A model generated the notes under the pieces. The model was given only the letters and a program-made list of their open reading frames with translations, was not told the origin of the DNA and made no database searches. From Cryptomeria japonica (Eukaryota > Streptophyta > Pinopsida > Cupressales > Cupressaceae), in NCBI RefSeq assembly GCF_030272615.1, contig NC_081413.1:606586209-606650208 (forward strand): 64,000 bases of DNA, read 5' to 3'. This document shows positions 23,285 through 36,431 of the stretch, piece by piece; positions within the stretch are counted from its first letter, which is position 1; every line of letters begins with the position of its first letter. Position numbers and translations under genes: made by a program.

Positions 23285-24311
23285 GGGTTTTAAAACCCGC
23301 AATGCAGTCTATATGCCTTTTGTGCAAGCTGGGTTTTAAAACCCGACCTGTAGGTCTTTCCCCATTATATGTAGATCAGGTTTTAAAACTTGACTTGCAA
23401 GTTAATCTCAGTGCAGATGGGGTTTTAAAACCTGACCTGCAGTGCGCCATGCCACTTCAAGTGCATTTATTACACTTATTAGTTAGTTTATAATTTGTTT
23501 TTAAAGCTTTAATCAATATTTTTAAGCTAATTATTTTCATCCTTGAGCTCTGAAAGCATATTTTTGTCAGGGGGGGCACGTTTTACCAGGGATTCAACTC
23601 TTAACTCATTTTTCTTTGGTTTTTTGGCGATTTCAAGTATGATCTTTTAGTCATTCTTTTGATCTCTTTCTGTGATTAGGGTTTTTGAGTTCCCTTTTTG
23701 TTCAAAGATGGAGTTCTTGTTTGTTTTTATGCAAGATGGCATGTTTTTGTTTTTATTTTTTCCTTGCTCATTTTATTTTTGGTTTGTTTTTGCATGTTAA
23801 CAAGTTTGTTTTCATGTGATATGACAATTTTGTTTAAAAAAACAAAACCCTGACATTTTCTTTTTTAACCAGTCGCACATCAAGTTTTAAAACCCGATGC
23901 GCAACCTTGATCTACCCTAGGGCATGCCAAGGTTTTAAATCCTAACGTGCTTTGTTTCCCCTTTTTCATTTGCATGTTAGGTTTTAAACCCTGGCATGCT
24001 AGTTATCCTTGTTTTCCCTTTTGACAAGTCAGGTTTTAAAACCCAACCTGCGACTTGATCTACTCTTTTGGCATTTTGGGATTTAAAACCCGACATGTTG
24101 GTTTATATTTGCCAAAGTATAGGTCGGGTTTTCAGGACTTATCCTTGACATGTCAGGTTTTAAAACCTGACATGTTGATCCTTCCCTCCCAAACTGCAGA
24201 TTGGGTTTTAAAACCCAACCTATAGTCTTTTGACCATAAAACTACAAATCGGGTTTTAAAGTTTGACCTACAGTTTTGATCCGCTAATCTGTAGATTGGG
24301 TTTTAAAACCC
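23285..24311. repeat. Array of about 14 GGGTTTTAAAACCC palindromes
   Basis: Copies of GGGTTTTAAAACCC or close variants start at 23285, 23331, 23378, 23420, 23883, 23931, 23979, 24031, 24078, 24126, 24155, 24203, 24251 and 24298, about 45-50 bp apart in two blocks (gap 23435-23880). Several extend to 18-22 perfectly symmetrical bases (24151-24172, 24201-24218), and flanking CTGTAG/CTGCAG-like words extend the dyad. The array sits just upstream of the ORF at 24424 and would fold into serial hairpins if transcribed. Confidence 0.88.
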
Positions 24312-24423
24312 GATCTATCAGATTTCTTGTCTTTTTGTCTAAGGTTGTTTTGGTTCCTCTAACTTTGTTTTATTATCAAAGTCATTTGTTTGATGATGTA
24401 ATTGGCTCATGAACTGATCTCTG

Positions 24424-27400
24424 ATGCAAAATTTCAACTCCTTGGAAATGTCTGATCCTTTGAGAAAATTTGGAGGAAAAAAGATGAAGTGCAAGTATCA
24501 TAGATACTTGAATATGTTCCCCAAGAGTTATGTAAAGTCCAATGTGGAACGTATCAAGGATACTGAGATCGGGCACATCAACATGTATGAGTTTCTGGAG
24601 TGGGTTGATTAATCTCCTGCTAGGATGGCAAACCTCATTGCTAGTGGTTTGCACAAGTATGCATCCTTCCCAATGGAAGCCCAAGATCTTGATTTTGTGT
24701 TAGCAATTGTCGACCGCTTTGATGCCAATACAAGATAGGTTAAGGATGTTGATGGCAATGTAGTCATCCACTTAGACAGTGAATTCTTCAACAATGTTTT
24801 CAAATGACCATTTTTTGATGAAGTTGTGGACATTACACCTACGTCCGCTCAGGATCATTATGAAAATAATATGAACAAGTGTGAGAAAACAATTAACATT
24901 GTTTTCTTGCAAACTTTTAGAGCCTCCACAACATCCAGATGGCCCAAGTTTCTCCATAGGAGAGATTTAAATGAAGAGTACAATGGTATGGTTACACTAC
25001 TTGCAAGAATCAAAGGCATTCCATACTCACATTAATTTTCAGACCTGGATGTTCCTATACTTGAATATCATCAAGAAGGGGACTAACAAGATAGATTGGG
25101 GAGAAAATATTAGTGATGCAATCTGTGCTCAATTAAGGAGGTCATAACTACTCTCAAATTCTACATGACCTCTTACCTAGTGTATGCAGTTGCCTCCATG
25201 AGGCACTTTCTAGGATTTTCTACAAGAGGAGATAGGAGGCAGACACAGGTATGGGATTATTACTATCAATTGACCATTCACAACTGGAGAAGCCACTTTA
25301 GAAGGATAAATGATGCATTATTTGGTGCATGGAAGTTTATGTTTGACAAGGAATTAAAAAATAAGAGACTCTCACAATAAGCCTATGACAAGGTCAATGA
25401 GTATGGTTGTGTCTTTCTCCAATTCCCAACCTTTACTTATATCCGTGTTGGTTGCTATTCTGGTGCTCTATTTATCTTGCCAAGTTATCCATCAGATAAA
25501 ATCGTTCCGATGGATCTCTATAGACAATTAATTCATGTGCATGAAGGCAATCAGTGTCACACAAAGTTGGTCTAAAGTTTCCTCAAGCAATAGGAAGGTA
25601 TTCAGTACTAACTTCTCCTAAAGATAAAAATATGGAGGATGAGATGCAGTGGGTCACAATGAGAAGATTCAAGGCCCATGATAACTTTGATTTTTGTGGA
25701 ATGAAGAACAAAATCCAAAGGAGCTATGTACATGTGCATAGGTTGGAAATATGTCTGGGCTGAGTGCAGTGATGAAGAGGATGTAAGAAGATTAGATTTT
25801 AGTTGTCTTACTTTGGAGCAGATAGAGAATTTAGATTTGGCCAAAATCCTAGACACAATGGAAGACATAGATGACATTGTTGATCCTAGGTATTATGAAA
25901 GTAATATTGCTAATACTCTTTTGTCTTCTATTCAATGGTCGCAAAAAGAAAACAATTCAATATCAGAAAGGTTTTCTCCTATTATGGAAAACAAGAATGC
26001 ATGGCTACGAAAGAAAGGGATACGAATGAAACAACTTCCAAAAAGTTCCAATGATGAAGAAGATGATGAAGGTCATGTGGGGAAAAGATCAGAATCAAGA
26101 ATGAAGAACAAACAAGATACACTGGATTCAATACCAATCTCATCTCCAAGTCAAAATGAAAAGCTCTAAAGTATAAGTTTACAGTGAAGGGACCTAAGGG
26201 AGAATAATCTTTCTCTATTGTTCAAACAATACAATGACCTACTGATGAAGAGCTAGAAAAGGAGAAAGATGTGGAGGAGTCAATTCCACCACTAGTCAGT
26301 ACTTCTTCAGCAACACCACAGGTTTCTGCTCCTAGTTCTCAAGTTCCAACTTCATCAACATTTGTCACCATCCATTCTATAGATTCCAATTCAAATAATC
26401 ATGATGATGATGACACTGAGGAGGAGTTAGTATATGCAGTCTCTCAACAAGAAGGTGAAATTGAATTTGTATTACTATCCAGACTTCCAAGCTTTGATGA
26501 TGTTCCAGCATCCATAATTGAATCTTCCAACTTCGATTTCAATGAATAAATGGCACAAATGTCTTAGGTTGAAATCAATTTCGATTCCTACCACTACTAT
26601 CACCATAGAGATCCCACCTCTGGTTAAAACTATTGTTGTAACAACTTCTATTGCTCATATTTCACAACTTGGTGTGTCTGCATTAACTAGTCAAGATACA
26701 TCACAAGCACTTGCCTCTACTCAAGCAGAAATCACAACTCCACCACCATGATCAAATCTTCCATCGTGGCTGGATATTGTGCCTCTGAATAGAAAGAAAC
26801 AAGTAATTTATCTTGATGAGTTTGATTTTGGTCAGTTGGCTCTTGTTAAACCCAAGACATCCAAGAAGGCCAAGATTGTTTCCAGTGTATTGGTTGACCC
26901 CATTAGTAAGAGGAAATATGTTGAGGTTCTAGTGTCGACTTCAAATAAAAATAAGGGTGAAGTTCAACCTTCGGACTATGTGATGAAAACTCTAGAGATG
27001 AGAATGGAGACAAATGAGAGTGTCAAGCAATATACTCAAGCTTCATTAGACTCTCTCATGCAAAGGTTTGGTGAAGAGAGGGTTGATAAAATAGCATGGA
27101 AATAGAAGTGTCAGGATATAACCAATGTTCTCCTCAAAGTTACCCAATCATAAAAAGAAGTAGAACCCTTGATTTCTTTTGTGGATGAAGTAGCTCTCAA
27201 GAAGACAGACGATGTAGGTATGAAGGCCAAAGTGGTTGATGAGTGGATTGATCTTTTGAGGTCAAAAAGTTCACATCTTTTGAATTCTACATTCAAACTC
27301 ATGCTTGATTTTGAGCTTTCACGCACTCAGGTAGAGGATGTACAATCATTTTTATCCCAAGAAGTAAAAGAACTTGAAAAATATTTAGCACTATGGGATA

Positions 27401-27762
27401 AGATGAGGGAATACAAGGTGGGCATCCTTGTGGAAAATATTGTTGTGTTGACTCGAGGAGAGTACATCTAGACTCAAGCAATGTTGAAGCACAAGAAAGA
27501 ATTGTTGAAACTACAAGTTAGGGATCTAGATCAAGATAAAGAAGCATGTGATGATGGAATCTCTAATATTCCATCAAGGATAGCTAAAATGCCTTGCCAG
27601 TTGTATGATGAAGATCAAAAAAATTTATCCCTTGATACTATTACACAGGAATTATTTTCAATGGTAGATCAGATAGTGGATGATGAGTTCTCTTTGACAT
27701 CATTCAATAAGTTGATTGAAATTCAAGTCAACTTCGATGATCTTGCATCTATAATGTGGTAA
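24424..27762 (+). pseudogene. About 1,113-codon degraded accessory ORF (element I), function unknown
   Basis: Most of the reading lies in one plus frame from ATG 24424 to 27762, with excursions to another frame at about 25040-25160, 25381-25763 and 26271-26549, so indels are present. Many stops are one C-to-T step from CAG, CAA or CGA. The N-terminal half looks globular (LKFYMTSYLVYAVASMRHFL, WDYYYQLTIHNWRSHFRRIN, CVFLQFPTFTYIRVGCYSG). The middle (about 26030-26750) is Ser/Thr/Pro/Asp-rich, and the C-terminal part is Lys/Glu/Leu-rich with coiled-coil character. There is no gag-pol motif. Length and layout match the ORFs at 11694-15065 and 50456-53863. Its 3' end is fused to the truncated LTR of element G. 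Confidence 0.75.
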
Positions 27763-28353
27763 CTTGGATAATGCTTATAAAAAGGAATTGATTCTATGGT
27801 ATACACTTAGTGTTGTGAGAATGATTATGGTGTTTAAGGAAATGGGTTAGTAATGTGGTAATTAGCATTGAAAATGGTATAATGATGTGAGGTTGTTGAA
27901 TAAGATATTGGGATTAGGAAGATTTGGTATTGGTGCTCTTAAAATGAATCATAAGGGTTATATGGGATTTGCATTATTGATGAATTGAAATCATGATAAT
28001 TGGATTAGTGAAGGATTCTTATGTGAGCATAAAAAGAGATAGTATTAGTCAATTGGAATGCTCTATATTGTGGTAGTAAATGTGATGCATGCTTAGGTTG
28101 ATATTTTCTTGAGGATGTTGTAGGTAATGACGTTGAGATGCCCTAGGAAATGTTATTGATGTATTGTGTATATTTCTGCTTGTTTTATGTGCTCTTGTAA
28201 TTATGTTCATAAAGGTTAATTGTTTATCATATTCATGAATGGTAACTGCATATAAGTAGTTGATTATATATGTTGTAATAATTGATGAAAAAAAAAAACT
28301 CTATTTGCATATTAGATGGTTAGTTTCACTAGAGTATTTTTGTCGGCATTACA
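27757..28353 (+). repeat. Truncated 5' LTR of element G (last 600 bp)
   Basis: From the shared GGTAACTTGGATAATGC at about 27760, this aligns with 43112-43716, ending in GGCATTACA. The first 4 kb of the LTR are missing, and the sequence to the left belongs to the degraded ORF, so an illegitimate junction lies at about 27757. Confidence 0.87.
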
Positions 28354-28592
28354 TCGGGTATCAAAGCTAGTGTTGCGAACATTGGGATCTCTGGTTAAGG
28401 TTGTTTCTCTTAGTCTTGCGTGGTATGCTATAGTGTTCTCTTTGACTTGAATTGTTTTTTGAGATTGGTGTTTAAAAGGACATTAGAATTTTGAAGATTT
28501 TAGATGTTTATGTGATGGGTTCTCTCTCTAACCATTCCTAGAAACCATAATTGTGAATAGTCTCTTAACTAATGTTGTTCTTATAGGATTAA
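28354..28592 (+). other. Start of the internal region of element G, with a degenerate PBS
   Basis: Directly after the LTR, GGGTATCAAAGC (28358-28369) differs from the initiator-Met PBS TGGTATCAGAGC at two positions. No ORF is visible. Element D interrupts at 28592, and the rest of the internal region resumes at 37720. Confidence 0.65.
28588..28592. repeat. Target-site duplication of element D, left copy (ATTAA)
   Basis: It is identical to 37715-37719 on the other side. Confidence 0.93.
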
Positions 28593-29113
28593 TGTTAGAA
28601 CATAATGTTATTAGGGATCACATCCTTATAACATTTATATATAATGTTCTAATATAAGGTTATAAAACCTTATATATTATATGCTTTATAAGCATATCCC
28701 ATTTGAAATAATTATAATCTAATAACTATTAGATTATTAATTATTTATGAGTGGGGGTTATTGAAAAGGTGTAACTAGTGAAGTCACCCTTCCTCCTATA
28801 TTTAAGGAGGTTCTCTCTCATTTGAGAGGTGTGTGAATTTGGAGCTTTATGGTGAGTTGTATCACTATGCATATGAGGTATTATTGGTCATGTGGAAGTA
28901 TTGGAGGAGTATCCCCAGGTTCATGTCTATTTTATTATAGACTATATTTGTAAGTGTTTTAATTAAATGATGCTTTATGGGGTCTTTTACCCGAAAGGGT
29001 TTTCCCCATGTATATCTTGTGTAATGTGTACATTTTGCATGTATGTTTCATATTTCATTTACTTTATAATCTTGTTTATAATGATTAGTATCCTTAGATC
29101 CTAATTTCTAACA
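28593..29113 (+). repeat. 5' LTR of element D (521 bp)
   Basis: It runs from TGTTAGAACATAATG to CTAATTTCTAACA. A TATA-like TATATTTAAGG lies at about 28797. The U3 part is rich in inverted repeats (GAACAT...ATGTTC; AAGGTTATAAAACCTT). The 3' copy lies at 37194-37714. Confidence 0.95.
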
Positions 29114-29125
29114 TGGTATCAGAGC
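29114..29125 (+). promoter_or_regulatory. Primer binding site of element D (initiator-Met tRNA)
   Basis: TGGTATCAGAGC immediately abuts the LTR end. Confidence 0.96.
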
Positions 29126-29639
29126 AGGTTAGGCTATACTAATCATTTTTACAGGTTGTATTAAAAAATACGTTGAACTTGATGAAAAATCTCTTTATGA
29201 AAATTCCTACAATCTATGCCACAAATATGAGTAAGTGACATAATTGTTCATTGCTATTTTTTGAGGAAAATGCATGATATATTACATTAGTTGAGTAGTG
29301 TGATTATAAGGACACCTTTTCCAAAAATAAAGGGCTAGCATTTGGGATTGCACTTCAAGAGGTAAAAAAAAAAATTTATTTTTTTTCAAGAAATTTTTGC
29401 TTTGAGAAAAATTAGACAAATTTTTTTTTAAATTCTTACTTTCCTCTATCAATTTTGGAAATATTGAATATGAAAAATTTATGTGCATCTTGTATTATAT
29501 AAAAAAATGGAATTAATTTTTTGAATTACATGTATCATTATATTAATTTAACATATACTTTTAAAGACCTACAAAAGGTACATATTCATTTGAAATATTA
29601 GAATGCATTTTTTTCACCTTCTTAGGTACTTAAGTGATA
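29126..29639 (+). other. Leader of element D, non-coding
   Basis: The stretch is AT-rich with long A and T homopolymers (29365-29430) and no ORF I would defend. It runs up to the TSD of solo LTR E. Confidence 0.6.
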
Positions 29640-29644
29640 TTAGC
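29640..29644. repeat. Target-site duplication of solo LTR E, left copy (TTAGC)
   Basis: It is identical to 33743-33747. Confidence 0.92.
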
Positions 29645-32600
29645 TGTAATGCCCCGCCAGGAACCCTAAAGGATTGCAACACTACAAGGCAACTAAAGGG
29701 GTGAAATAATTTTTTTTTTAAAGATTAAGTGTATAATTATAACTTTGCACAATAATAACACAAGCGGAAGTCTATCATTGACATCCTAAAGGGTTACCAA
29801 TGAAGATTACTTCTAATTAAAACTACATCGCAATATTAATCCAATTATCCATCTAAATTAGGAAAAGTCCATTACGATTAAATAACTCAAATTCATAAAT
29901 TGATTTCCAAAAGATAGATTTAAAGAGTTACAACATATATACTTCCAATGATTCATTTATACATACAATGAAAGATAATTGAAACAACATACATCCAATG
30001 ATCTTTAAATTACAATATTCCATAAATTACATGGCTTCCATAGGACAATAAAGTACAAAGGTTACAAAGTTGCTGATACAATGACCACACGGGCCTCAAA
30101 GGTACAATATCAAGAACATGAGTTGCTACACGAAGCACGAACCAAGATACACTGGCAAAGCCAATCCTCGCATGAAGGTAGGAACAAGATATCCGATGGG
30201 AAGTGGCACTACCACCTGACCATGTGATCCCATAATGGAACCACCCCACCGTGCTAGGAGATAGCAGAAGACCCTCAAGCAAGCAAGATAAGTACAATAG
30301 TACACATGACTCCGCAATACACAAGTGACTCAACTCACAAAACACTAGCGACCCTAAAGAGAGAGTGTCATCACATGGCTTAAGATGGTTACCCTAGGTA
30401 GGTCTCCATAGGTCCCGGCCCCCATCTTGGGTTATCCTGGTAACCTCTCCCGAACCCCCGGCTCCATCTAAGCATCATGCGGACCCTACCAACCTTTCGT
30501 GAGGACAAGGTGGTAGGTTTGCCATTCTAGGCCTTCCCAAACACCTTGAGCCTATACAAGCACTCAACCGTGTGCGGGGTACATTATCTTAATTATTTTA
30601 ATAACTACCCACCCCTTAATCAAATTATTAGGTTATCACTTAATAGCTGACTTTCGAGGGGTTATCCTGCCATCCATTTCGGGTACGGCCCCCGCCCAAA
30701 AGCCACTCTCTCTACTAGGACACTAACTGGATAAGACTCTCTATGAGAACTCTATGGTGGGGCTGACAACCATATTAATCCAGACATAACACAGGTGAAG
30801 AACTCACAGTCACAAACCCAGGGTTGACCATTAGGGACATAACACATAATGGCTCACATCCTCAAGGTTTAAACATCAACACCTGACCAAGGGGTAAACA
30901 TCAATGACATAATGACAATTTTAACAATATTGCAACAACATTTAAACAACTAGACTACAAATATTAAAACACAAGATCCTACACAAGCAATCTTTTTTTA
31001 AAGCAGTCAACAACATAAAATGCTCGCAATAAGGATTTCTGGAATTAAAGAAATCGCATCTATTTAACATAAAGAAATGATGAAGTCACATGTCTAATAA
31101 GGTTGAATTGGAACCACATTTACGATTTTAAACCCCCAACCAGTTGATGATGATAAAATTACAATTTACCCAAATCGACTATAACCAAGTCAACATTTAA
31201 ATCAAATTAAACAGATATATATAAGCTAATATAAAATAATTCCAATATGATACATATTCATCGAATATAATACCATATGATTATATTACATTACTTGGAT
31301 AACGAAAATTAATATTAAATTTATCCAATGTCTCCTTTATTCCAAAAGTTAATAATTACTTCCATTCATTTTTATATATGTTCCAAAATACAAAGAAAAT
31401 AAATCTAATCACTAAATAGAAGAATTATTAATTAACATTAATATAATTATAACTAACAATTAACTTTAATATTATTATTTAATATTAAATAATAACGATA
31501 TTATTATTATTGTTTAAATAACAATACATTATTATTTATTATTAAAAAGAATTAACTTTATTTATTATATTTTAACAACTATAAATTATTATATTATTTT
31601 TTTTGAACTAAAAAAAATATATAAAAAAAAATTTTAAACAGACACCACGTGGGGCCCAAAGCTCCCACGACAGCAAGTGCTGCTAACCCCAAGTATGAGG
31701 AAGCAGTGCTTGCTGCATCCTCAGACTTGGGGAAGCAGCGCTGCTGCTAACCCCAAGATGGAGAAGCAGCGCTTGCTGCAGGGAGAGGGGGTGCGTGGGC
31801 TGGGTTGAGCCCAGCTCCCCGCCACCGCCCCCAATCCCAAACTAATAAATTTTATTTTTAAAAAAATTAAATTCTGTTTTTTTAAATAAAAAATGTCTGG
31901 GACAAGAAAAATACCAAACAGAGATACAGAGATAAGAATCTCTGTTTAAAAAAAAATAACAAACAAATCCCCAGCCAAATCCTTTTTTTTTTTTTTAACA
32001 AACATTTAAAACAAATAGATATAATATAGAAGTCACTGGTAATAAAAATTTTACCAGCAATAAAACTTCTGAGACAAAACAAAGGCAAGAAAAATTCACC
32101 CAAATCAGCCCAATTCATTCTTAAAATTAAATTGAATGGGAATAAGCTTGATCTCTATTCCCCAATTGATTTTCTTTGCTCCAAACAAGAATGGGCAAGA
32201 GAAATTTAACTCATAATTATTATTTTTAAACTGGAAATTACCAGGAAAAAACTATTGTGTAAAAGCTTGGCAAAATTTTGCCAGCATAACTCTACTAAAA
32301 CCCAAAAACAATATCTCCAACTACAACCAGCAAAAGCCATGAATTTCTTGCACAAGCAAAAATGAAGAACATAAATAAATTATGAAATTACTTGGAGAGA
32401 GTTTGAGTTTGAAATTTGATAACCAAATTGATGGGATTCTTCTTCAACAATCTCATGGCAAGCAAAGACTCAACACCCAATACTCATAAACCAAGCTTTA
32501 AACAATAAACAGAGAATTGGAAGAAAACATGGAATTTTTTTTTAAAATAGACAAGAAGGATTCAACCAACCTCTGGAGTTCCCAAGATGAAGTTGTGTGT

Positions 32601-33742
32601 CTCAGCAGAATTCCAAGCTAATTCAAAACCCAAATCCTCCTTTCAAGAAATTTTTCCCGAATTTGTTTTTCTCCTCCAAACAAGCATATCCTCTCCAAAA
32701 ATATTTTTCCAAGGTAAAATAGTAAAAAAAATGTTTTAACCTAATCTTCTAGGTTGAAATATTTTTCTATTTAAAAACATTAAAATAAAACAATTGACTT
32801 TTTTTTCTTTTTTTTCTTTTTCATATTCCTCTAAAATAAATGGGAATTCCCCCTCTTTTTTTTTTTGAAAATTACATTTCTCATATTTAGCAATTAAATC
32901 AACTTTTCAACTAAAATGGAAATCAATAAGTTAGCTTTATTTGTATTTATTAAAAGCAATTAACTTTATTTATTTTACTTCTTCCATTGGATTTAGACAT
33001 GATTACTTTTCCAAAATAAACAACTATAGATTTAAATCTAATAAATTAATCAATTAAGCTTGGTTCAAGACATAAAGGCATAATAATGAATAAATTGCTT
33101 ATACCAACAAAGAATGACAACTTAAACTTAAATAAATAACCGAACCACTATGGCACGCAAATCAAGGAAAACCAAGAAGACTCGAAAGTCGAACAAAAGG
33201 GATGGATGACCGACTGACAACACTCACAAGAGTAGACTGAGGGTAAGGACTAGGGTCAACAGCTATCTCCTCCACTCCCATCGGACATATAAGGCACGCA
33301 CCTGTGAAGCCAGGTGGAGACGATACCCCGTACCTACCCGGTACTTGTACCTGCAATATCTTGCATCGTCGAATCACACATGCATGCATATAAATATAGA
33401 ATACACGGCACGCACATCGATGAAGGAGAATCGCGACGTTCCCTGTCTCATCGAAATTAGTGAAGGAAAATCGTCCCCTCGCATCCAATACAATTGCAGA
33501 CACGCAACATATATATGACACATCGCCTAGATAAAGTAAGATGTCAGTACAAAGCAATAATCCATGAAATACTAGAAATCACCAGTACTGAAATACTGAA
33601 AATAACTCATGCATCTAATATCAAGATAAACATGAAATAATATCAAATACGTCAGAAAAATGTCGAGCAATAAAGTGTCAACTGAATAGTAAACTGCAAC
33701 ATAAAATCAGTCTAATAAGTCCGATCGAGAAGGGGTACTACA
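29645..33742 (-). mobile_element. Element E: 4,098-bp solo LTR of the F/G family
   Basis: On the minus strand it starts TGTAGTACCCCTTCTCG and ends GGCGGGGCATTACA, flanked by a perfect TTAGC TSD and with no internal region, which is a solo LTR left by LTR-LTR recombination. Its start and many blocks match F (60977 on), for example the GGTACGGGGTATCGTCTCC segment (33319-33337 on the minus strand). Its end matches G. Short ORFs in it are coincidental. A GC-rich patch lies at 31640-31830 in otherwise AT-rich DNA. Confidence 0.9.
31676..31785. repeat. GC-rich short tandem repeat inside solo LTR E
   Basis: Two imperfect copies combine GCTGCTAACCCCAAG with GAAGCAGYGCTTGCTGC. The patch is GC-rich against an AT-rich background and has no counterpart I can find in F. 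Confidence 0.65.
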
Positions 33743-33747
33743 TTAGC
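33743..33747. repeat. Target-site duplication of solo LTR E, right copy (TTAGC)
   Basis: It is identical to 29640-29644. Confidence 0.92.
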
Positions 33748-36187
33748 TAATCATAACTCTTTTAAAAAAGACTAGAAAATCTCAAGTACATATATATAAT
33801 TTAATAATGTATTTAAGTATATCTTCATGATATTTTTTTTCTTCCTATTTCAGAAAAATCTATCCCACAACTACTTATCTTGTAAACATATCCTCACTTG
33901 ATTGAATTTCAGATTAAATCAATTAAGAAAATTCTCATACAATGAGTTACACCATCTCAAAACAAATACATAAATACAACCATTTTGAAGTCACCATATA
34001 TCAAATAGCTTTCTAAATTATATCAATCAATTTTATTAATTTTATATATTTTTGAGAAATGTGCTCTCTTTAATAGATCAAAATCCTATACAAAATCTAA
34101 ATGATGCGTCGTTTTTGGAAGGGTAACTTTCCTTAAATATGGCTATCTAATTCATTTATTTTATCAAATGGCTATCTTCCCATCTGACGTCTCTTTTCTC
34201 ACACTCCTTTATCCGACATTTATGGTGTTTTGTGAAGATGCTATGCTTTCACACTCTGCATTCATGTCTTCCTAATGCCCACTAGGCTCACTTCAACAGG
34301 CAACCACGTTCACACTGGCTCACCACCCATTGCATTTGGCATTCTATTTCACACCTCACTTGAGAGCAAGGGGCGTGTCTCTAGTTGCGTGGGGAGCGAG
34401 TGACCCATCACTCATACCCACCTATGTGAGCTCACCTATGTTTGGAAATCTCATTGCAGAGATATCATGAGTAATCAGCAAGCTTTGTTAAATACAAAGT
34501 GCTGGATTCTTTTAAAGCATTCGTCCAATCCGCTCCCCCATATAGGGAAATCAAATTCATCTATTTTGTGCATAACTAGCTATCATTGCAGTCTTAATGT
34601 GTATGACCTAAATTCTTTCAAACCGTTCACTGAATTCTTTCAAACATTGTCTATTTGAAACAAACAGCCATCTAGACAACTGAAATTGATTCAATTCGTA
34701 CAGATTTTTACTCTTGCAATTCAAAGGCACTCATTGTCATATCAACATCTTCTTTGTCTCTATGCACAATATTCTTCTTATAGCAGAAAAATTTGCATTC
34801 ATATTCGTATTTCACAATTGAATATGGAAAAGGGAATATAGAGTAGAATCATTTTTTTTGAGATTTCTTCTATTTTTTTTGTATTTATATAAAGTGGATC
34901 AATTTTTTTTTGAGAACAAATATATTTTTTCATAAATGTTATGGGGTGAATCTTTTATCTTGGCCACATTATATACAATTATATATGCCATTAAGCATTA
35001 TATGATCTTTGAGTAAATAGATCATAAAATTTTGTATTAACAAAACCCTCTAAGTTCAATTATAATTCATAAAAGAAAAGAGACACTTGGTGACACATTT
35101 GAGTAATTCTTAATTATTAATGAACCAATGCAAAGAGGTTTATATAGAAATTGGTAAACAACTAAGTGACTCATAGTAACAAGGTTTAAATACATTTATT
35201 GAGAATGTATGTTAAAAGAGTAATTTTTTTATCCTCATACTTATAACTAGATATTGATAATTTATATGTACCAAAGTTGATATAATCTTTTGAAACAAAT
35301 TGGACCCTTAAGAACATAGATTGTCTACACAACCATCTAAGGAGGTCACTATTTCTCTCAAGAACTCAAAACTCTTGTTATATTAAATTTGACAAATTAA
35401 TTCTTTTTTCACTAAGATATAAGGATGAAAAGGTGAATATAAAAAGTAAGGAAAAAAGTTTCAAACTTTTGCACATCCATACACAAAGAGCATTACATAA
35501 ACCTTTCAAAGAATCTTTTGCTAATACATTATTTTATTTTATTTTTGAGTGTTACTTCAACTAACATTTTTTTAATTTTGAGTATCCTCTACATTTATTA
35601 CGTGTTAAGCATCTATTTATAATGGGTGGCTATTGCCCTTATAAACTGTCTGGGGAGCAAACCTAGAAAGGATAGCTCACCCGTTGCCTAAAATTTTTTA
35701 TGGATCATTACTATATGTAGCAGCATGTCTATTTTTGTATTTTAAACAAGACAAAAAATTATTCATTCCTATTCTCATGAAAATATATGTTGTTCTCCTT
35801 TCTACCAATCATTGGACTATATTTTTATAAGGAATATTATATGATCTTTGGCAAATGACAAAAATAATATTATGTTCTTTCTTTGCACCAAAAATGAAGT
35901 TGATTACTATGTTACTAACTATATTGTTTCTTCTATGGTGAGGTTATGCCTTCAAAACATATGGTGCAAGTGCTATTACATGGATGTGGCAATACTTTAA
36001 TAAGAAGACTATCTTCTATGTGTCTTTGAATCAAATGGACAAAATATGAATGTAGCTCTTAAAGAATCAATATGGCCTTGAAGATTTATGGAAGAGTTCC
36101 ATTTGGATACATATGAAAGTACCATATTACTTGAAGTTACTTTACTCATTCTAGAGAATATCATTTCTAAAGATCAAAATAAACATT
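33748..36187 (+). other. Internal region of element D, no convincing gene
   Basis: No full domain is recognised. A stretch at about 35870-35960 reads TKNEVDYYVTNYIVSSM, faintly like the STxEAEY part of copia RNase H, but neighbouring motifs are absent. I treat it as a possible remnant only. Confidence 0.4.
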
Positions 36188-36360
36188 GAAGATCATGGGC
36201 ACCTCACTCAAGTGAAAGCATTCTATAATAAAGGCACCTTGAAGATCATGGGCACCTTACTCAAGTGAAAGCATTCTATAATAAAGGCACCTTGAAGATC
36301 ATGGGCACCTCACTCAAGTGAGATCATTCTATAATAAAGACACTTTGAAGATCATGAGAA
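36188..36360 (+). repeat. 53-bp tandem repeat, three copies plus a partial
   Basis: Units start at 36188, 36241 and 36294 with GAAGATCATGGGCACC, at exactly 53-bp spacing, and a partial fourth runs from 36347. Copies one and two differ by a single base, so the array is young. Confidence 0.93.
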
Positions 36361-36431
36361 CATACTATATATTATAATTTTAGCCATCACTTTGAAATCC
36401 TCTATGCAGTGATTGGCTTTGAGGTGATGCC

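Noticed and set aside
23285-24311. CRISPR array or telomere-like repeats
   Set aside because: Spacing is irregular, the repeat is a short palindrome that varies, and there are no cas genes. GGGTTTTAAAACCC is not the plant telomere unit TTTAGGG.
33162-33557. 131-codon minus-strand open frame
   Set aside because: It lies in solo LTR E. The matching part of F has a different broken frame, so coding is not supported.
35870-35990. RNase H remnant in element D (TKNEVDYYV)
   Set aside because: The similarity is one short motif, the neighbouring motifs are absent and the frame is broken; not enough for a feature.
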